Below, piece after piece: positions 38,075-50,297 of a stretch of DNA of 64,000 nt. Source of the stretch: Spiroplasma endosymbiont of Danaus chrysippus (lineage in GTDB: Bacteria; Bacillota_I; Bacilli_A; Mycoplasmatales; VBWQ01). The notes under the pieces were generated by a model, which was given only the letters and a program-made list of their open reading frames with translations, was not told the DNA's origin and did not search any database. Where the stretch lies: positions 131,007 through 195,006 of the forward strand of contig NZ_CADDIL010000001.1 in assembly GCF_902809815.1 (NCBI RefSeq), in the 5' to 3' direction. The translations under genes were made by a program, and so were the position numbers. Numbering within the stretch: the stretch's first letter is position 1; every line of letters begins with the position of its first letter.

Positions 38075-39958
38075 ATGAAATTTATTCGTCAAAAAAAATG
38101 AGTACTACCAGCAGTAATTATAATTGTTATACCCTTTTTAGTATTAATAAATACTTTATTAGTTTATGCTTTAATTTTTGTTCGTAACATGTTTTCTCAT
38201 AGTGGAGATAATCAACAACCATTTACACTTAAATTTTTAATACAGGATGTTATTAATTATTGATTAATATTTTTAATTCTATTTCTTATTGAATTTTCAG
38301 TTTTATTATCTTACTTTATGATTCATAAATATAAAATTTATCGTGAAACTCATAATAAAAGTCGCTTTTTACGTGATTCAAAAAATAAAGTGTATGGATC
38401 TGCTGCTTGATTAACACCCACTGAAATTGCTAATACCTTTCCTTTATCAAAAACTGTTGAAAATGATTACGGTATTGTTGTTCAAACAACAAAGACTAAA
38501 ATTGGTGGTGTCCAATTTAATATTAAGTCTGATGCTCATAATATTGTAATTGGGGGAACAGGAAGTGGTAAAACTCAAAAATTAGTTATTCCAACTATAT
38601 ATTTAAATGCCCAATCGAAAATTAAACCATCAATGGTTATTACTGACCCAAAAGGAGAATTATTTCAAAATCATTCTAAAATATTAAAAGATAATGGTTA
38701 CGATGTTTATGTTATTAATTTACGTGATACATCAGTATCTAATTCATGAAATCCTTTTGTTAAAGTATATGATTTTTATGTAGAATCGATGCGTTTAAAA
38801 AAAGAAAATAATCCTTTAAATGAATCAATTACTTATGAATCAATGGCATTATCATGAATTAATGATATTGTTGAAGCTTTATTTCCTGAATCAGATCCAA
38901 AACAAAAATTTTGAAATCAATCAGCAATGCAAGTTGTTAAATCAATTATGTTATTTATGCTAGAACAACTTGAAGATCAACCTGATGTTCCTTTAAAATA
39001 CTTTAGTATGTCAAATGCTGCTATTGTTGCTACTAATCGTCAACGATATGTTGAAATTCTAAAAAAAATGCCAACTCATAGTTTAGCTCGTCAAATTGGT
39101 TTAGGTGCATTAGAAGGTTCTGAAGAAACTGCGGGATCAATTAGTCAAATGGTTGCTAATGGATTACGTTTATTTACTGATCCAGTGACGCGAAATATTA
39201 GTTGTAGTAATGATATAAATTTAGATGAAATTGTAAAAAAACCAAGTGCTGTTTTCTTAGTTGTTCCTGATGAAAGTAATGAACGTAATGCTTTTGTATC
39301 AATGTTTATTGCACAGTTATATAAAAATACAATTCGTTATGCAAGTACTTTGCCTGATATTAAATTACCACGTCCTTTATACTTTTTATTTGATGAGTTT
39401 GGTAATATACCAACGATTGCTAGTATGGCACAAATGATTACTGTTGCACGAAGTCGTAATATTTTTTTCATGATGATTATGCAAGATTTACAACAATTAA
39501 CACAAAAATATGGTAAAGAAACAGCAGAAACTATTTTTAATAACTGTATTTTGCATACTTTTTTGCAAACTATGGATTTACAAACCGCTAATAAATATTC
39601 AGATATGTTCGGTGAAAAAACAATTATTAATTATACCCATTCTGGTAATAAAGATAAAAAAGCTGATAATATTAATTCATCATTACAAGGTAAAAAATTA
39701 ATTACAGGTAGTGAGTTAATGAAATTAGATTTTGATACTGCTGTTATTTTTTTAGCAAAACATAATCCAGCAAAAACACGTTTAATTCCGTTTTATGAAT
39801 GAGGAAGTAAACCGGCAGGACAAGCAACCGTTACAAATGCTTCACGTTTAATTGATTTTAATAAAGATTATTATTTAAGTTATATTGGTTTATTCTATTA
39901 TATTGAGAAAAGAAAAAATCCACAAGCTGCTGCCGAAAGAGAAAAATCAGAAAAATAA
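38075..39958 (+). CDS. VirD4/TraG-type coupling protein
   Basis: It is the DNA-pumping ATPase that links the relaxosome to a type IV channel. The 627-residue protein has two N-terminal transmembrane helices (about 9-32 and 60-82), then a TraG/VirD4 ATPase domain. Walker A is GGTGSGKTQ near 160-167, followed by VITDPKGELF, and Walker B is LFDEFGNIPTI near 437-447. AAAGGAAC precedes the start. It closes the plus-strand secretion cluster. No relaxase gene is visible beside it. Confidence 0.88.
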
Positions 39959-40168
39959 AAAACAAACAATAGTTAAGAAATTGTATATAAAAGAATATTT
40001 ATTTTAATATATAAATGTATATTATTGATAGATATAGAAAATAACGATATACTTATTTCATGAATAGATCAAAAATATAAGTTTTACTTTTTATAAATTA
40101 TGCTAAAAAAGGTAAGTACATAATAATGTTAAATATTATAAATAAACTTATATGAAAGGATTTTAAAT

Positions 40169-40810
40169 ATGAATGTTCCCAATATTATTTCTTTAATAAG
40201 ATTAATATTAGTCCCAATTATTGTTAGTTTAATGATTATCGGTCCAATAGATAATGATAATTTTTATCATATTTGAATAACAAGTATTAATATTAATAGT
40301 TATAGTTTACCGATTAGTTGGTTAATAGCAGCAATTTTATTTATTATTGCTGCCATTAGTGATTTTATTGATGGATGATGAGCAAGAAAATTTAATCAGG
40401 TAACAACTTTTGGTAAATTTTTTGATTCAATTGCAGATAAATTTTTAACTAATGGTGTTTTAATTGTAATGGCATGTGCTACTATAATTCCGGTTTGAAT
40501 GGTAGTTATTTTGGTATTACGTGATTTTATTATTGATGTAGTTCGTCAAATTTTGGCTACTAAAGGTACAGTAATGGCTGCTGATAAATATGGTAGAATA
40601 AAGGCAGCATTACAAATGTTAGGAATTACAATTTTATTTTTTATTAATTGACGATTTTTAAATGGTAGTGTTAATGGTCATAGTAATAATGATCAATATG
40701 GTTTAATTAATCAATTAGTAATGATACCAATGTACGTTGCTACAGTATTAAGTATTTTTAGTGCTTATAATTATATTAGTTCAAATAGTAAAAAAATGTT
40801 TAATATCTAA
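40169..40810 (+). CDS. pgsA: CDP-diacylglycerol-glycerol-3-phosphate 3-phosphatidyltransferase
   Basis: It makes phosphatidylglycerol phosphate in the membrane. The 213 residues have about five helices. The CDP-alcohol phosphotransferase signature is complete: D65-x2-D68-G69-x2-A-R73 then G82-x3-D86-x3-D90, all metal and substrate ligands. It has GAAAGGA upstream. It is followed 22 bases later by a dehydrogenase and probably shares its mRNA. TGA codons near 40277 and 40374 are Trp. Confidence 0.92.
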
Positions 40811-40832
40811 AAATAAAAGGAGATTAATATAA

Positions 40833-41639
40833 ATGATAAATAAAGTAATTGTTTTGAATCAGTGAGCAGTAGTTACAGGAGCGTCTAAAGGATTGGGATA
40901 TTATTACTGTCAAGCATTATTAGCACAAGGTTATCACGTATTAGGGGTATCACGTGATAGTAAAAAAATATTAGAATTAGCAGATAAGTATCCACACTTA
41001 CAAGTTAAAAATTATGATTTAGATTTATCTGATTTAAAAAATATTTATAAATTATTTGAGTTATCAAAAGAATTAAATGTAACAGTAGTTATTAATAATG
41101 CTGGTTATGGTGTTTGAGGAACATTTGCAGATAGCATGTTAGAACAAGAATTAAATATGATTAATTTAAATATTTCTTGTTTACATATTTTAACAAAGTT
41201 ATTTGTTCAACGTTTTAGTAAAAATAATTATGGTCGTGTTATTAATATTGGAAGTATGGCAGCTTTTAGTCCGGGTCCTGTTTTTGCTAGTTATTATGCT
41301 TCTAAATCATATGTTTGAAGTTTAGGTGTTGCAGTTAATTATGAATTAAAAAGAGCAAAAAGTAAAGTAAGAGTAATTACAATTTGTCCAGGTCCATTAA
41401 AAACTGAATTTTGAAATCGTAGTAGTAATGGTAAAGGAAATAAAGAATATTATAGTTCATTATTACCAGTTTTAGATACTGAAACTTATGCTAAAAAGTC
41501 TTTACAAACAGCCTTAAAAACAAAAAGAAAAAGTTTTATTATTACAGGAATTTCTAATAAAATTACAAGAACTATTATTAGAATATTACCTTTAAAAACA
41601 GTACTTAAGTTAGTGTATAATTATCAAAAAAATCGATAG
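40833..41639 (+). CDS. Short-chain dehydrogenase/reductase
   Basis: The 268-residue NAD(P)-dependent oxidoreductase has the dinucleotide loop TGASKGLG at 15-22, the NNAG motif at 88-91, the active-site serine in IGSMAAFS, and YYASK carrying the catalytic Tyr and Lys near residue 160. The overall pattern recalls the DltE/YqjQ-like group of classical SDRs. The substrate is unknown. AAGGAG precedes the ATG. It follows pgsA closely. Its downstream region has been invaded by an IS256 element 69 bases after the stop. Confidence 0.88.
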
Positions 41640-41708
41640 AAATAATTTTTTTGTTCTTTTTTAAAAGAACTAATTTTAAATACGTTTATAAAACTTATTT
41701 AATTTTAT

Positions 41709-43083
41709 GAGGCTTTTTAGTAATCTGTGTTTCTTTGTTTTACAAAGTACTAGTTCAGATTAATTCTGTCTTCAAATTTTATCATAAAATGAGCAATTGC
41801 TGTATTTCAATTTTGAATAGGCAATGTTCATTTTTTTGTGATATTTTCAATTGCTAAGTAAAAAATTTTAAAAACTGCCATATCATTAGGAAAAACTTTT
41901 TTATTTCTAATAACTTTTCGTAATTGGCTATTAACAGATTCAATAGCATTTGTAGTATAAATTACCCTTTTAATTTCTGCTGGATAACTAATAAAAACCA
42001 TTAAATTTTCTCAATTTTTATATCAAGATTTAGCAATTTGTGGATATTGTTTATTTCATTTACTTTCAAATGATTCTAAAGCTTGCATTGCTTGTTCTTC
42101 ACTACATGCTGTATAAATTGGCTTTAAATCGATAACTAGAGACTTTCGATGTTTGTATGAAACATATTTTAAGCTATTTCTAATTTGATGAACTATGCAT
42201 AATTGATGTTCAGTTTTAGGATAAACTGATTGTATTGCCTCTGACATGCCTGTTAAATTATCACTACAAGCAATAAGAATATCATTTAAGCCTCGATTTT
42301 TCATTTCTGTAAAATTATTTAATCAGAATTTAGCACCTTCATTTTCACTAATTCATAAACCTAAAACATCTTTTTTACCTTCTAAATCAACTCCTAAAGC
42401 TATATAAACTGATTTGTTAATAATACGTTTATCCTGACGTACTTTAACTACGATACAATCAAAATAAATGATTGGATAAACACTATCTAATGGACGATTT
42501 TGCCATGCTTTGACATCATCAATGACATCATCAGTAATTTGACTAATTACGCTTTCGCTAATATCTGCGCCATCATATAACTCTTGCAACTGCATTCTAA
42601 TATCTGATAAAGTCATACCTTTTGCATATAGTGAAAGAACTTGTTGATCAAAACCATCAAATCTTCTCTGTCTTTTTGTGATTATTACTGGTTCAAAATT
42701 ACTATTACGATCTCTTGGTACATCAATTTCAATTTTACCTTGTTGAGTTATTAATTTTTTTGATGTTGTACCATTACGAACATTGTCATTATTACTGCGT
42801 TGATTTCTTTCGTGTCCTAAATAATTTTGCATCTCAGAATTCAACATTTTTTCTACCAATCGTTTAGTTAATTCTTTATATAAGCCTCCCTCTTTAAAAA
42901 CTGTTGTTAAATCCTCAGTATTTTCTAATAATAAATCTACTGCTTTTGATATTGGATCATTGTTATTAAGATTATCTTTTTTAGCCATCTGTAACTCACT
43001 CTTTCTAGATATATAAATTATATTTACTAGAATTAATTAAACATAGTTATTTTTGTAAGTCACACAGATTACTAAACATTCCC
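41709..43083 (-). mobile_element. IS256-family element, copy 2
   Basis: It is 1375 bp, nearly identical to copy 1, and flanked by a perfect 8-base duplication AATTTTAT (41701-41708 and 43084-43091). It inserted into an intergenic region. Confidence 0.95.
41750..42988 (-). CDS. IS256-family transposase, copy 2
   Basis: It is an intact 412-residue enzyme, differing from copy 1 by Val for Leu at residue 90 in the protein. D177 and D243 and the C-terminal catalytic Glu are present. Confidence 0.95.
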
Positions 43084-43210
43084 AATTTTATTACAAATAA
43101 GTTGGTAAATAGTTTATTTTTTTTCTTATTTTTTATTGTTTTTTTTTAAAACAGTTTAAGATATATGCAACTTTTTAAATTTAAGAAGTTATTAAAAAGA
43201 GGTGTTATTT

Positions 43211-43639
43211 ATGAAAAAATATTTGTCTATTTTAACAACATTGGCATTATCAACATCGGCAATATTATCAAGTTCTTCATTATTAAATTCATATGTAAAA
43301 AAATCTAATTTAATTGAAATTTATAATTTAAATAATGTAGTACAGTCAATTAATATTATTGAAGTTCCTATTTTTGCTAATAAGGGGAAAACAATAACTA
43401 AAACTTTTGAAAAAAATGTGATTATTGCTTTTAGTGATCCTTTAAAATTAAAATATATAGAATTAACTGATATAAAAAGTCATGTCGATTTTCATATAAA
43501 TGGAAAAGATTATTATCATAGTGACCAAAATCCAAATGCAGTTGTTGTAGATAATAATACAAAGTTTGTTTTAAATTATATTGGAAATGAAGGAAATATG
43601 AATGAAATTCAACAAACAATAAGTTATGATTATTTTTAA
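43211..43639 (+). CDS. Secreted or anchored protein of unknown function
   Basis: The 142-residue product has a typical signal peptide: basic start MKKY, then a 20-residue hydrophobic/Ser-Thr stretch ending near SSSSLLNSY. There is no lipobox cysteine, so it is probably secreted or stays anchored by the uncleaved segment. The rest is polar. I recognise no domain. AAGAGGTG lies about 7 bases before ATG 43211; a GTG at 43202 overlaps that site and is unlikely. It stands alone beside an IS256 copy. Confidence 0.7.
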   Translation: MKKYLSILTTLALSTSAILSSSSLLNSYVKKSNLIEIYNLNNVVQSINIIEVPIFANKGKTITKTFEKNVIIAFSDPLKLKYIELTDIKSHVDFHINGKDYYHSDQNPNAVVVDNNTKFVLNYIGNEGNMNEIQQTISYDYF

Positions 43640-44162
43640 AAGAATAATGAAGTGAATAATTTGTTTATGAATTTTAATTAATTAAATAATATTTATATTA
43701 TAAAATTAATTAAAGCATTAATAATAATTTATAATGATGATAAAGCAAAATATATTTATATACAGTATGAGATTCTATTGTAATTTGGTTTAAATTTGTT
43801 ATTATTATATTTGTCCTAAAATTTTAGGACAAAACATCAGTTTAATTAATTTAAAATTGTAAATTTGGCTTTATGCCCTTATATGAGTAATTTTCATGTA
43901 AGGGTTTTGTATTTTAATTTATTGATATGAGTCTTTAATTTAGTTTAAAAACTCAATTTAATATCTATTCCAATTTCATAAATTAATATTCCCACTTACC
44001 CTTAAACCAAAATTTATACAGACTAATAATTAAAAACATTTTAAAATTTATATCATTATAATTTAAAAGTATTAAGTTTAAGGTCAAATTTACTCTTTTA
44101 TGGTAATTAAGTTTGTTTATAGTAAAAGTATTATTAAAACTTTAGAAAATGAGGTTTATTAA
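43640..44162. other. Intergenic region with two hairpins
   Basis: There is no gene. A 24-bp perfect palindrome lies at 43810-43833 (TTTGTCCTAAAA arms). A terminator-like hairpin lies at about 43876-43908 (CCCTTATATGA/TCATGTAAGGG followed by TTTTG). The remainder is AT-rich without pattern. Confidence 0.5.
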
Positions 44163-44355
44163 ATGCAGAATATTATAAATTGTGGCATTTATTTTGCCAA
44201 TGTGCCATTAACAAAAACAACTAACGAAACTAGATGTGAAAATATAAATTGTAATTATCAATATTGTAATAGTTGCAAAGTTGAAACAGTTATCATTTGA
44301 ACACAAACTCCTGATCAAAAATTTTTAATAATTCCTATTATTAGGGTGGTTATCC
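44163..44355 (+). pseudogene. N-terminal fragment of a Cys-rich protein cut by IS3 copy D
   Basis: The ATG at 44163 (GAGG upstream) opens a frame of about 64 native codons that then reads into IS3 copy D. Four cysteines are grouped as C-x4-C-x4-C-x2-C (CENINCNYQYCNSC), suggesting a zinc-binding start. The remainder of the gene is not found on the far side of the IS. The family is unknown. Confidence 0.5.
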
Positions 44356-45495
44356 GGTGGTTAGCCCTAAATACTGGACCACTTTTGGATAGACAGTTTT
44401 AAATTTTTATTTGTGAAATTGGTGGTTTTAGAAATTTAGAATGTATTCTTTCGTAATTATAAAACATAATATATTGGTTTACATCATTTATAGCTTCATT
44501 GAGAGAAAAATATTGATTTGAACCTTTAGGTAGTCATTCTTGAGATAAATGAGAAAATCAGTTTTCAGATATTACATTGCCACCAATATCATAAGGTTGT
44601 TTTTTGCTTAAAATTATTTGCTTATCAGCAGCTCAATTTGTGATGTCTTGACAATAAAATTCGTTGGCGTTATCTGAGTGTAAAATAACGTTTTTTACTT
44701 GGTTTCAAGAGAATTGTTGATTTATTTTTTCAAGTGCAGGAAGGATTAAATCTTGATAGGATTTGTTTGAACATGTATTATAGCTTACAATATTATTTGA
44801 ATAAAAATCAATAATTACAAAAAGATATAATCAACCTTCTTTAGTATTTATTTGTTTAGTGTCCATTGATCAAATTTGATTTGAAGAGGTTGTACTTTTA
44901 TAATCTTTGTTTACTTTATCCATTGTAGGTATTCACTTATTTGGATTTTTTTTGTTTTTAGGATAGTTATTTTTAGTTTGTTTTAATCCTTGAAGATTGT
45001 GATCTTTCATAATTTTTCGCATTTGTTTTGTTGATAATTCTAGATTTAAAATAATATGTTTGTATTGTTTTAATCATTCTTTAAATGCTGAAAAAATTCG
45101 TAAATAGCCATAAATTTGTCCTTTTCTTGTAAAATGAAATTCAAGTAAAAGTTGGCATAATTCTTGATATTTATGTGTACAATTACTAATTTGATTTTTT
45201 TCTTTTTTAATAGGGTTTTGTTTGTTTTTTACAAAATAATATGTTGATCGGTTTAGTTGAAGATGTTGGCAAAGATATCTAATTGAATATTGGTTTTTGC
45301 TATCATCAATAATTTGAATTTTTTGTTTGATATTTAACTTGTTAATTACTAATGCTATTTGTTTAATTTTATCCATTATTAAAAATCCTTTCATGTCAAA
45401 ATTAGTGTTAATTGTATAACACAATTGTTTTTCGAATACATTCAAGTTTTTTTTAAATTAATGGTCTAGTAAAAAGGGCTAAGTAGCAAGTAGCA
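44356..45495 (-). mobile_element. IS3-family element, copy D
   Basis: The 1140-bp minus-strand element has two 7-base units at its transposase-proximal end (45482-45495). The flanks are different genes (a Cys-rich fragment and a VirB4-like gene) and there is no target duplication, so recombination or deletion happened here. Confidence 0.9.
44399..45376 (-). CDS. IS3-family DDE transposase (copy D)
   Basis: It is an intact 325-residue copy with the DDE triad, identical in layout to copy A. Confidence 0.9.
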
Positions 45496-47620
45496 TTTTC
45501 GTTGTATGACTGAACTGATGAAAGTTCAATTCCTAGCATTCGTAAAATCAACATCATTTGTAAATTGATTATTTTTTTATTGCTGTTTTCAAAAAGTTCT
45601 CTTAAATCAAAACAAACTATATTTGTTTTGCTTCATTGAAATTTAGTATGGCAATTTCAATATTTAGCATATGTACCTTGTGTTAAAGCTGTTAACTTTG
45701 ATTTTAAATTATCTAACTTTAAAATATTTGCTGATGATTTTTCATCTTTAATTTTTTGACAAATTAAATTATATAAATCAGTAAATTTTGGATAATCTGT
45801 TGCTTTTAATTTTTCAAAATTAGTACTTGGTAAAATATTTTTTTGAAAATATACTTCTTTAATCAATTCTATTAATAAGTTTGTAGTTATGTCATCATCA
45901 TTTAAATTTGGATATAACATAACAAAAAATGCTTCTAATAATGATAGTTGACTATTAAATGTATCTGCATTATCATGACTATTGTCTAATTTATAAATTT
46001 CTAGTGGATTTATAATATTTCCTTTGGCACCTGAACCATTAACAACTTGTCCATTTAAGTAATTAGTCAAATTACTAAATTCACGTTCAGGATCTAAAAT
46101 AAATATTTTTCGATTATTTTGATATGCCTGATTTAAAAGAATTTTTTAGCAGTAAATGATTTTCCACTTCCACTTTCTCCTAAAATAACCATATTATGAT
46201 TTATGCGTTGAGAATTTTTTTTAAATAAATTTCAAATTACTGGTTTTCCGGAATTAGTTTCAGCAAGTAAAAATCCTTGTTCATCTTTAAGTGGCATATC
46301 AGGAATCAGAAAACTTGTTGCAAAAATATCACATGTCATTTCAATATCAGTTATTTTGGCAATATGATTTGTTCATGTATAACTTGCTAAAAGACTATCT
46401 TGTTGTAGAAATAATAAAGTTTCATATTTTCAACTAATAGTACTTGCTAAATCAATTAATTGCCTTTTAGTATTATTTAGTGTTTTTTTATTTCCATAAG
46501 CAATAATGAATATTGACATATCTTTTAAAAAATCAACATCATCAATAATTGCTTGTTGTTGATCTAAAAAAGCATTGTAATACTGTTCTGATTCACTTTT
46601 TTGACTTGGAGTTAAAGCATATTGTTCATTCATTTTAATTTTACTTAAAGCATTATCTAATTGTTTTTTTGCTTTTTGTTTATTAATAGGATTTAAATTA
46701 ATACAAATATTTACATTACTTAAATCAAACAATTTATTTAATCAAAAATAATTTATTTGTTTTGGCAAATCATTAATAGCTCATACAAATACTTTTTCAT
46801 TTCTTCCTTGAAAATTTGAATAATTTGTTTTTATATTTTCGTTATTAAATGTAAAATTATTTCAAAAAATATTAATTTCATCTTGTAATAGTTTTTTTAT
46901 ATTTAAACTACTAAATGAGTTATTAGAAATTAATGATTTTAATTGTGATAATGTATTTTCTTTATTTTCACTACAAAAAACAATATAAACTGATGGTGTA
47001 GTTAATAATTTTGTTTTTTGAATTGATTGTAATTGTTCAATTTGTAAATCAATTAAATAATTATTTTCATTACTACTTCTTTTTGTTTTTTGTGATTTTA
47101 AATTATTAATTTGTTCTATAAAATCATAATTTTGATTTGTTTTTATGATTTTACATGGCATTGTAATTGTTTTTAATAAATCAGCAAAATCAGCAAGCAC
47201 TGTTGCTTGTTGAGATTCATTTAATAAAGTTAAATTTATTGTTTCTAATTTAATACCGGACATAAAAAGATTGTCTTTTAAATATTTAAATTTAACAATG
47301 TTTTTATCATTTTCTAATTCAAAATTAGGATTTAAATTTATAGTTGAACTTTTACCCATAATTGCTAAATATTTAAAAGCACGAATAATCATTTCATACG
47401 CTCTTGTTTCATTTTTGAATTTTTGAATACAAACAAAACCAAGTCCAATTATTATTAAACTTAAAGAAAATTTTAAATAAACATTAATCGACAATAAAAA
47501 TGCTATTGAAATAGAAATACTTATAAAAATCAATAATATTAATAAATCAGTTAGATTTATGCCCCGAAAAATTTGATAGTGAATTTTTTTAGTACTTTTT
47601 GGTAAATTTACTTTTTCCAT
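45496..47620 (-). pseudogene. Second VirB4-like ATPase, frameshifted and truncated
   Basis: The ATG at 47620 begins a protein whose first 90 residues contain two VirB3-like helices, followed by a VirB4 domain, as in the intact gene at 33095. Walker A (GESGSGKS) is present near 46160. Directly after it, in an A run near 46143, one base is missing, which gives TAA. The next frame continues with ILDPEREF. The C terminus, where the ATPase's last motifs would lie, is cut by IS3 copy D at 45495. The protein is therefore not functional. Confidence 0.85.
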
Positions 47621-47631
47621 TTTAATTCTCC

Positions 47632-49356
47632 TTATTTTTTGTTTTTCTTATATTGATATTTATTTTTACTTATTGATTTTTTAGTTTTTTTTCAGTCATT
47701 TAATTCATTTTTCGTTCAGTCAGTGCTTGATTTAGTGGTGTTAGTTTGATTTTTAATACCAATCATAAGTTTTTTACTTAAACTTTTGGTATCAAATCAA
47801 TCACTTTTTGTTTTTTCGGTATTATTTTTAGATTGATTGTCATATCAATTTGGTTGACCATTTTCAAAATATTGATTAACAATTTCTTGGTCAACTTCAC
47901 TACGGGGTTTATTTGTATATCGTGCGGTCGTTCCATGAATAACAGATTTTTTGGCACTAGTAGTTTCACCAACAATTGGTTTTTCCATTGCACCAACTGT
48001 TTTAAATGGTTGCATGTCTTTTAAGTTGTTTTTAAACTGTTGTTTTAAATTATGTGATTCATGTTTTGATGTACCTTTTGCATATTGTTGTGAACTTTTT
48101 GACTTAACAATACTTGCTAGTTTTTTAGTAGGATTTAAAATTGCATGTTTACTTGCTCTTTTTAAACTACCCTTTGCTCCAAATGTTTTATATGTGGCAA
48201 CGGTTCCGCCAATAAATCCAGCAGTTGCTAAAACACTACCAACAGTTGCTTTGGTGCTAAACTTGGCGAATTTTGCAAGTCCACCACTTTGCAATCTATT
48301 TAAAACCCCACTACTTTCTCCATCTTGATTTTTACCTAGCATTTTTCTTTTTCCAATAAGTAGGCTTTTACCAAGACCAAACATACCAATGGTTCCTGCT
48401 TTTAAACCACTACTTTCAGCTTTCATTGTTGTTAACATGCGCATTCCCTCCATAATACCAACTGTTTGACCAACCATTGAAGCAAACAACATTTGCGAGT
48501 TATATGTAGCAACAGCTCCACCAGTGATAAATAACAATTTAAATGTTGACTGACCTATTCAACTATCACTTACTTCATTACCAGCGTTTAACATTAAAGG
48601 CTTTAAATTTATAAACAAAGTTAAACTCAAAACAATTCCAAGTGAAGAAATAAATCTTCCAATTACTAAGTCTTTTCATAAATTTATTTTTTGTCATTTA
48701 ACACCACTTGTAGCAGTTGAAAAAACAAGTGGTGAAGTTATATATAATAAAAACAAATCAAAAATTCTTTGAATTAAACTTAAACCTAAATAGAAAAAAA
48801 TAATCATACAAAAGAAACTACCAAGTGTACCCAAAAACAAATTGTAGTTTTCCATATCGGGATATCCTACATCATAATGTCAATCTTGATGATTTAATCC
48901 ATCAGTAAAACCTAATGCACCAACCATATTACCTAATTTTTCTCCATGAACAAACTCAGGCATAATAATATGAGTTATTGAAATAACTGTAAAATTAATG
49001 ACTCAAAAAAATAAAGGAATTAAAAGTAATAACAAAATAACAATTATGGTACGATTTGCAATACCAGCAATTTCACTACGTATATTTTGATGAACCATAG
49101 CATGCAATATAACTCCCCCAGCAAACAACACAATCAGCATAATTGCTATTGCTAAAAAAATCAAAAATTGTGGAGGCATATTTAAAAAATGACTATTAGT
49201 TCCAAAAATTTTATCAACAATTTTTTGACGAGATAAATAAGTAATTGCATCACCAAGACCATGAACAATGTATAAAGGACCTTTCACAAAAATGTTATAA
49301 AGTATTTGAAAAAAAGCTGTTTTAATTCCTAAAAAATCATTAAACATAAATTGCAT
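47632..49356 (-). CDS. Second VirB6-like channel protein
   Basis: The 574-residue protein has about seven transmembrane helices in its first 330 residues, with LIQRIFDLFLLYITSPLVFS matching the same segment of the plus-strand paralogue, and a long, basic, Ser/Lys/Thr-rich cytoplasmic tail. All internal TGA codons are Trp. Its ATG overlaps the stop of the 54-residue gene upstream (TAATG), so they are translationally coupled. It belongs to the decayed minus-strand cluster. Confidence 0.75.
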
Positions 49357-49520
49357 TAACTTTCACCACCTAAATTTTCTTTTAGATTTTCTTTAATATC
49401 TAATAATAAATTTGCCTCTTCAATAAAATGATAGCTACAAATATGTTTATAAAAAGTATTGCCATAAAGCATTGTTTTCATACTTCAACTTGATTTTCTT
49501 CAACATTCATTACACTTCAT
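49356..49520 (-). CDS. Small Cys-rich protein in the second secretion cluster
   Basis: The 54-residue protein begins MKCNECW and later has C-S-Y-H, giving a possible C-x2-C...C-x2-H zinc site. Two Trp codons are TGA. The stop TAA overlaps the ATG of the VirB6-like gene (TAATG), and its start lies 3 bases after the VirB2-like stop. No equivalent is seen in the plus-strand cluster. The function is unknown. Confidence 0.55.
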
Positions 49521-49522
49521 AA

Positions 49523-49837
49523 TTACAATAAACCTATCATTCTTGCAAAAATAATATGAGCAATACCTGATGACATTAAAATCAAAGCACAACCTAAAAC
49601 ACTTCAAACCATGTGTCTTAAATATTCCCCTTTATTTTCGGGATCACTATGAATTTTAAAAGCATACTTGATAGTACTAAATGCTAAACCACAACCACCA
49701 ATGGCATATAAAATTGGTAATAGTACTTCCATTAAATTGTTTAATAACTGTTGAGTTTGTGGATCAACACTTGATAATAAATTAAATATAGAAAACATCA
49801 TATCTATCATTCCTTCCATTATTTGTTTTATTTTCAT
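49523..49837 (-). CDS. Second VirB2-like small membrane protein
   Basis: The 104-residue product has hydrophobic helices near residues 35-55 and 78-97, with a polar loop containing KIHSDPENKGEYLR. The first 20 residues resemble a weak signal sequence. It lies before the VirB6-like gene, as the 99-residue counterpart does in the plus-strand cluster. GGAAGGAATG precedes the start. It is the first gene of the minus-strand secretion cluster. Confidence 0.6.
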
Positions 49838-50137
49838 TTGTGATAATATATATTTGATGAGTTATGTATGTTATACATAACCCCCTTTGGTGCAATTATT
49901 TAAAAACAGAAAATAAAACAGGGTTTGTGGTTGTGTATTTCTATGCAAAATTAATCTCAATTTCATACAACAACAATTCTATTAACATTCTTAAATAACT
50001 CTTTTATCCTAATATAGAAGCATTTACATAAAGTACTCACCATTTGGCTTCTACGACAGTTTATTTATTTTTATAAACTTAAAAAACAAAAAAGAACCCA
50101 ACAGGTTCTTTTATTTTTATATAAAACGTAATTTCAA
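49838..50137. other. Upstream region of the second secretion cluster
   Basis: No gene is seen. A dyad GTTATGTAT-GTT-ATACATAAC at 49861-49881 lies 24 bases before the VirB2-like start on the minus strand. It could be an operator. A terminator at 50091-50120 (AAAGAACC/GGTTCTTT then T-rich) points to the right. Confidence 0.5.
50091..50120 (+). terminator. Terminator-like hairpin
   Basis: The 8-bp stem AAAGAACC/GGTTCTTT has a 5-base loop and is followed by TTATTTTTAT. No plus-strand gene precedes it closely. It may instead insulate the minus-strand cluster from the small RNA promoter at 50138. Confidence 0.6.
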
Positions 50138-50166
50138 TTGCAAATAATTATAATAAAATATATAAT
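50138..50166 (+). promoter_or_regulatory. Promoter of a candidate small RNA
   Basis: TTGCAA at 50138-50143 and a perfect TATAAT at 50161-50166 are separated by 17 bases. Transcription should begin near 50173. Confidence 0.6.
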
Positions 50167-50172
50167 TATAGT

Positions 50173-50246
50173 GCAGGTTGTGCATTTACATTTTGGTGAA
50201 CCTGTCAGCAGTTAGGATATTGACGTATCGCTAACTGCATTTTTTA
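50173..50246 (+). ncRNA. Candidate small RNA, two stem-loops
   Basis: This roughly 75-base segment has a 6-bp stem CAGGTT/AACCTG (50174-50179, 50199-50204) and a terminal 8-bp stem GCAGTTAG/CTAACTGC (50208-50215, 50231-50238) followed by ATTTTTTAT. It is more GC-rich than its surroundings and contains no reading frame. Its promoter is directly upstream. I do not recognise an RNA family. Possible roles are a regulator of the neighbouring conjugation or plasmid genes. Confidence 0.45.
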
Positions 50247-50297
50247 TACTTTTGAAATTTATAGTTATGTTATAATCTATTTTCATATTTTAACAAG

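Noticed and set aside
47778..48328. Frames of 63-125 codons opposite or out of phase with the second VirB6-like gene
   Set aside because: They are shadows of the 574-residue minus-strand gene.
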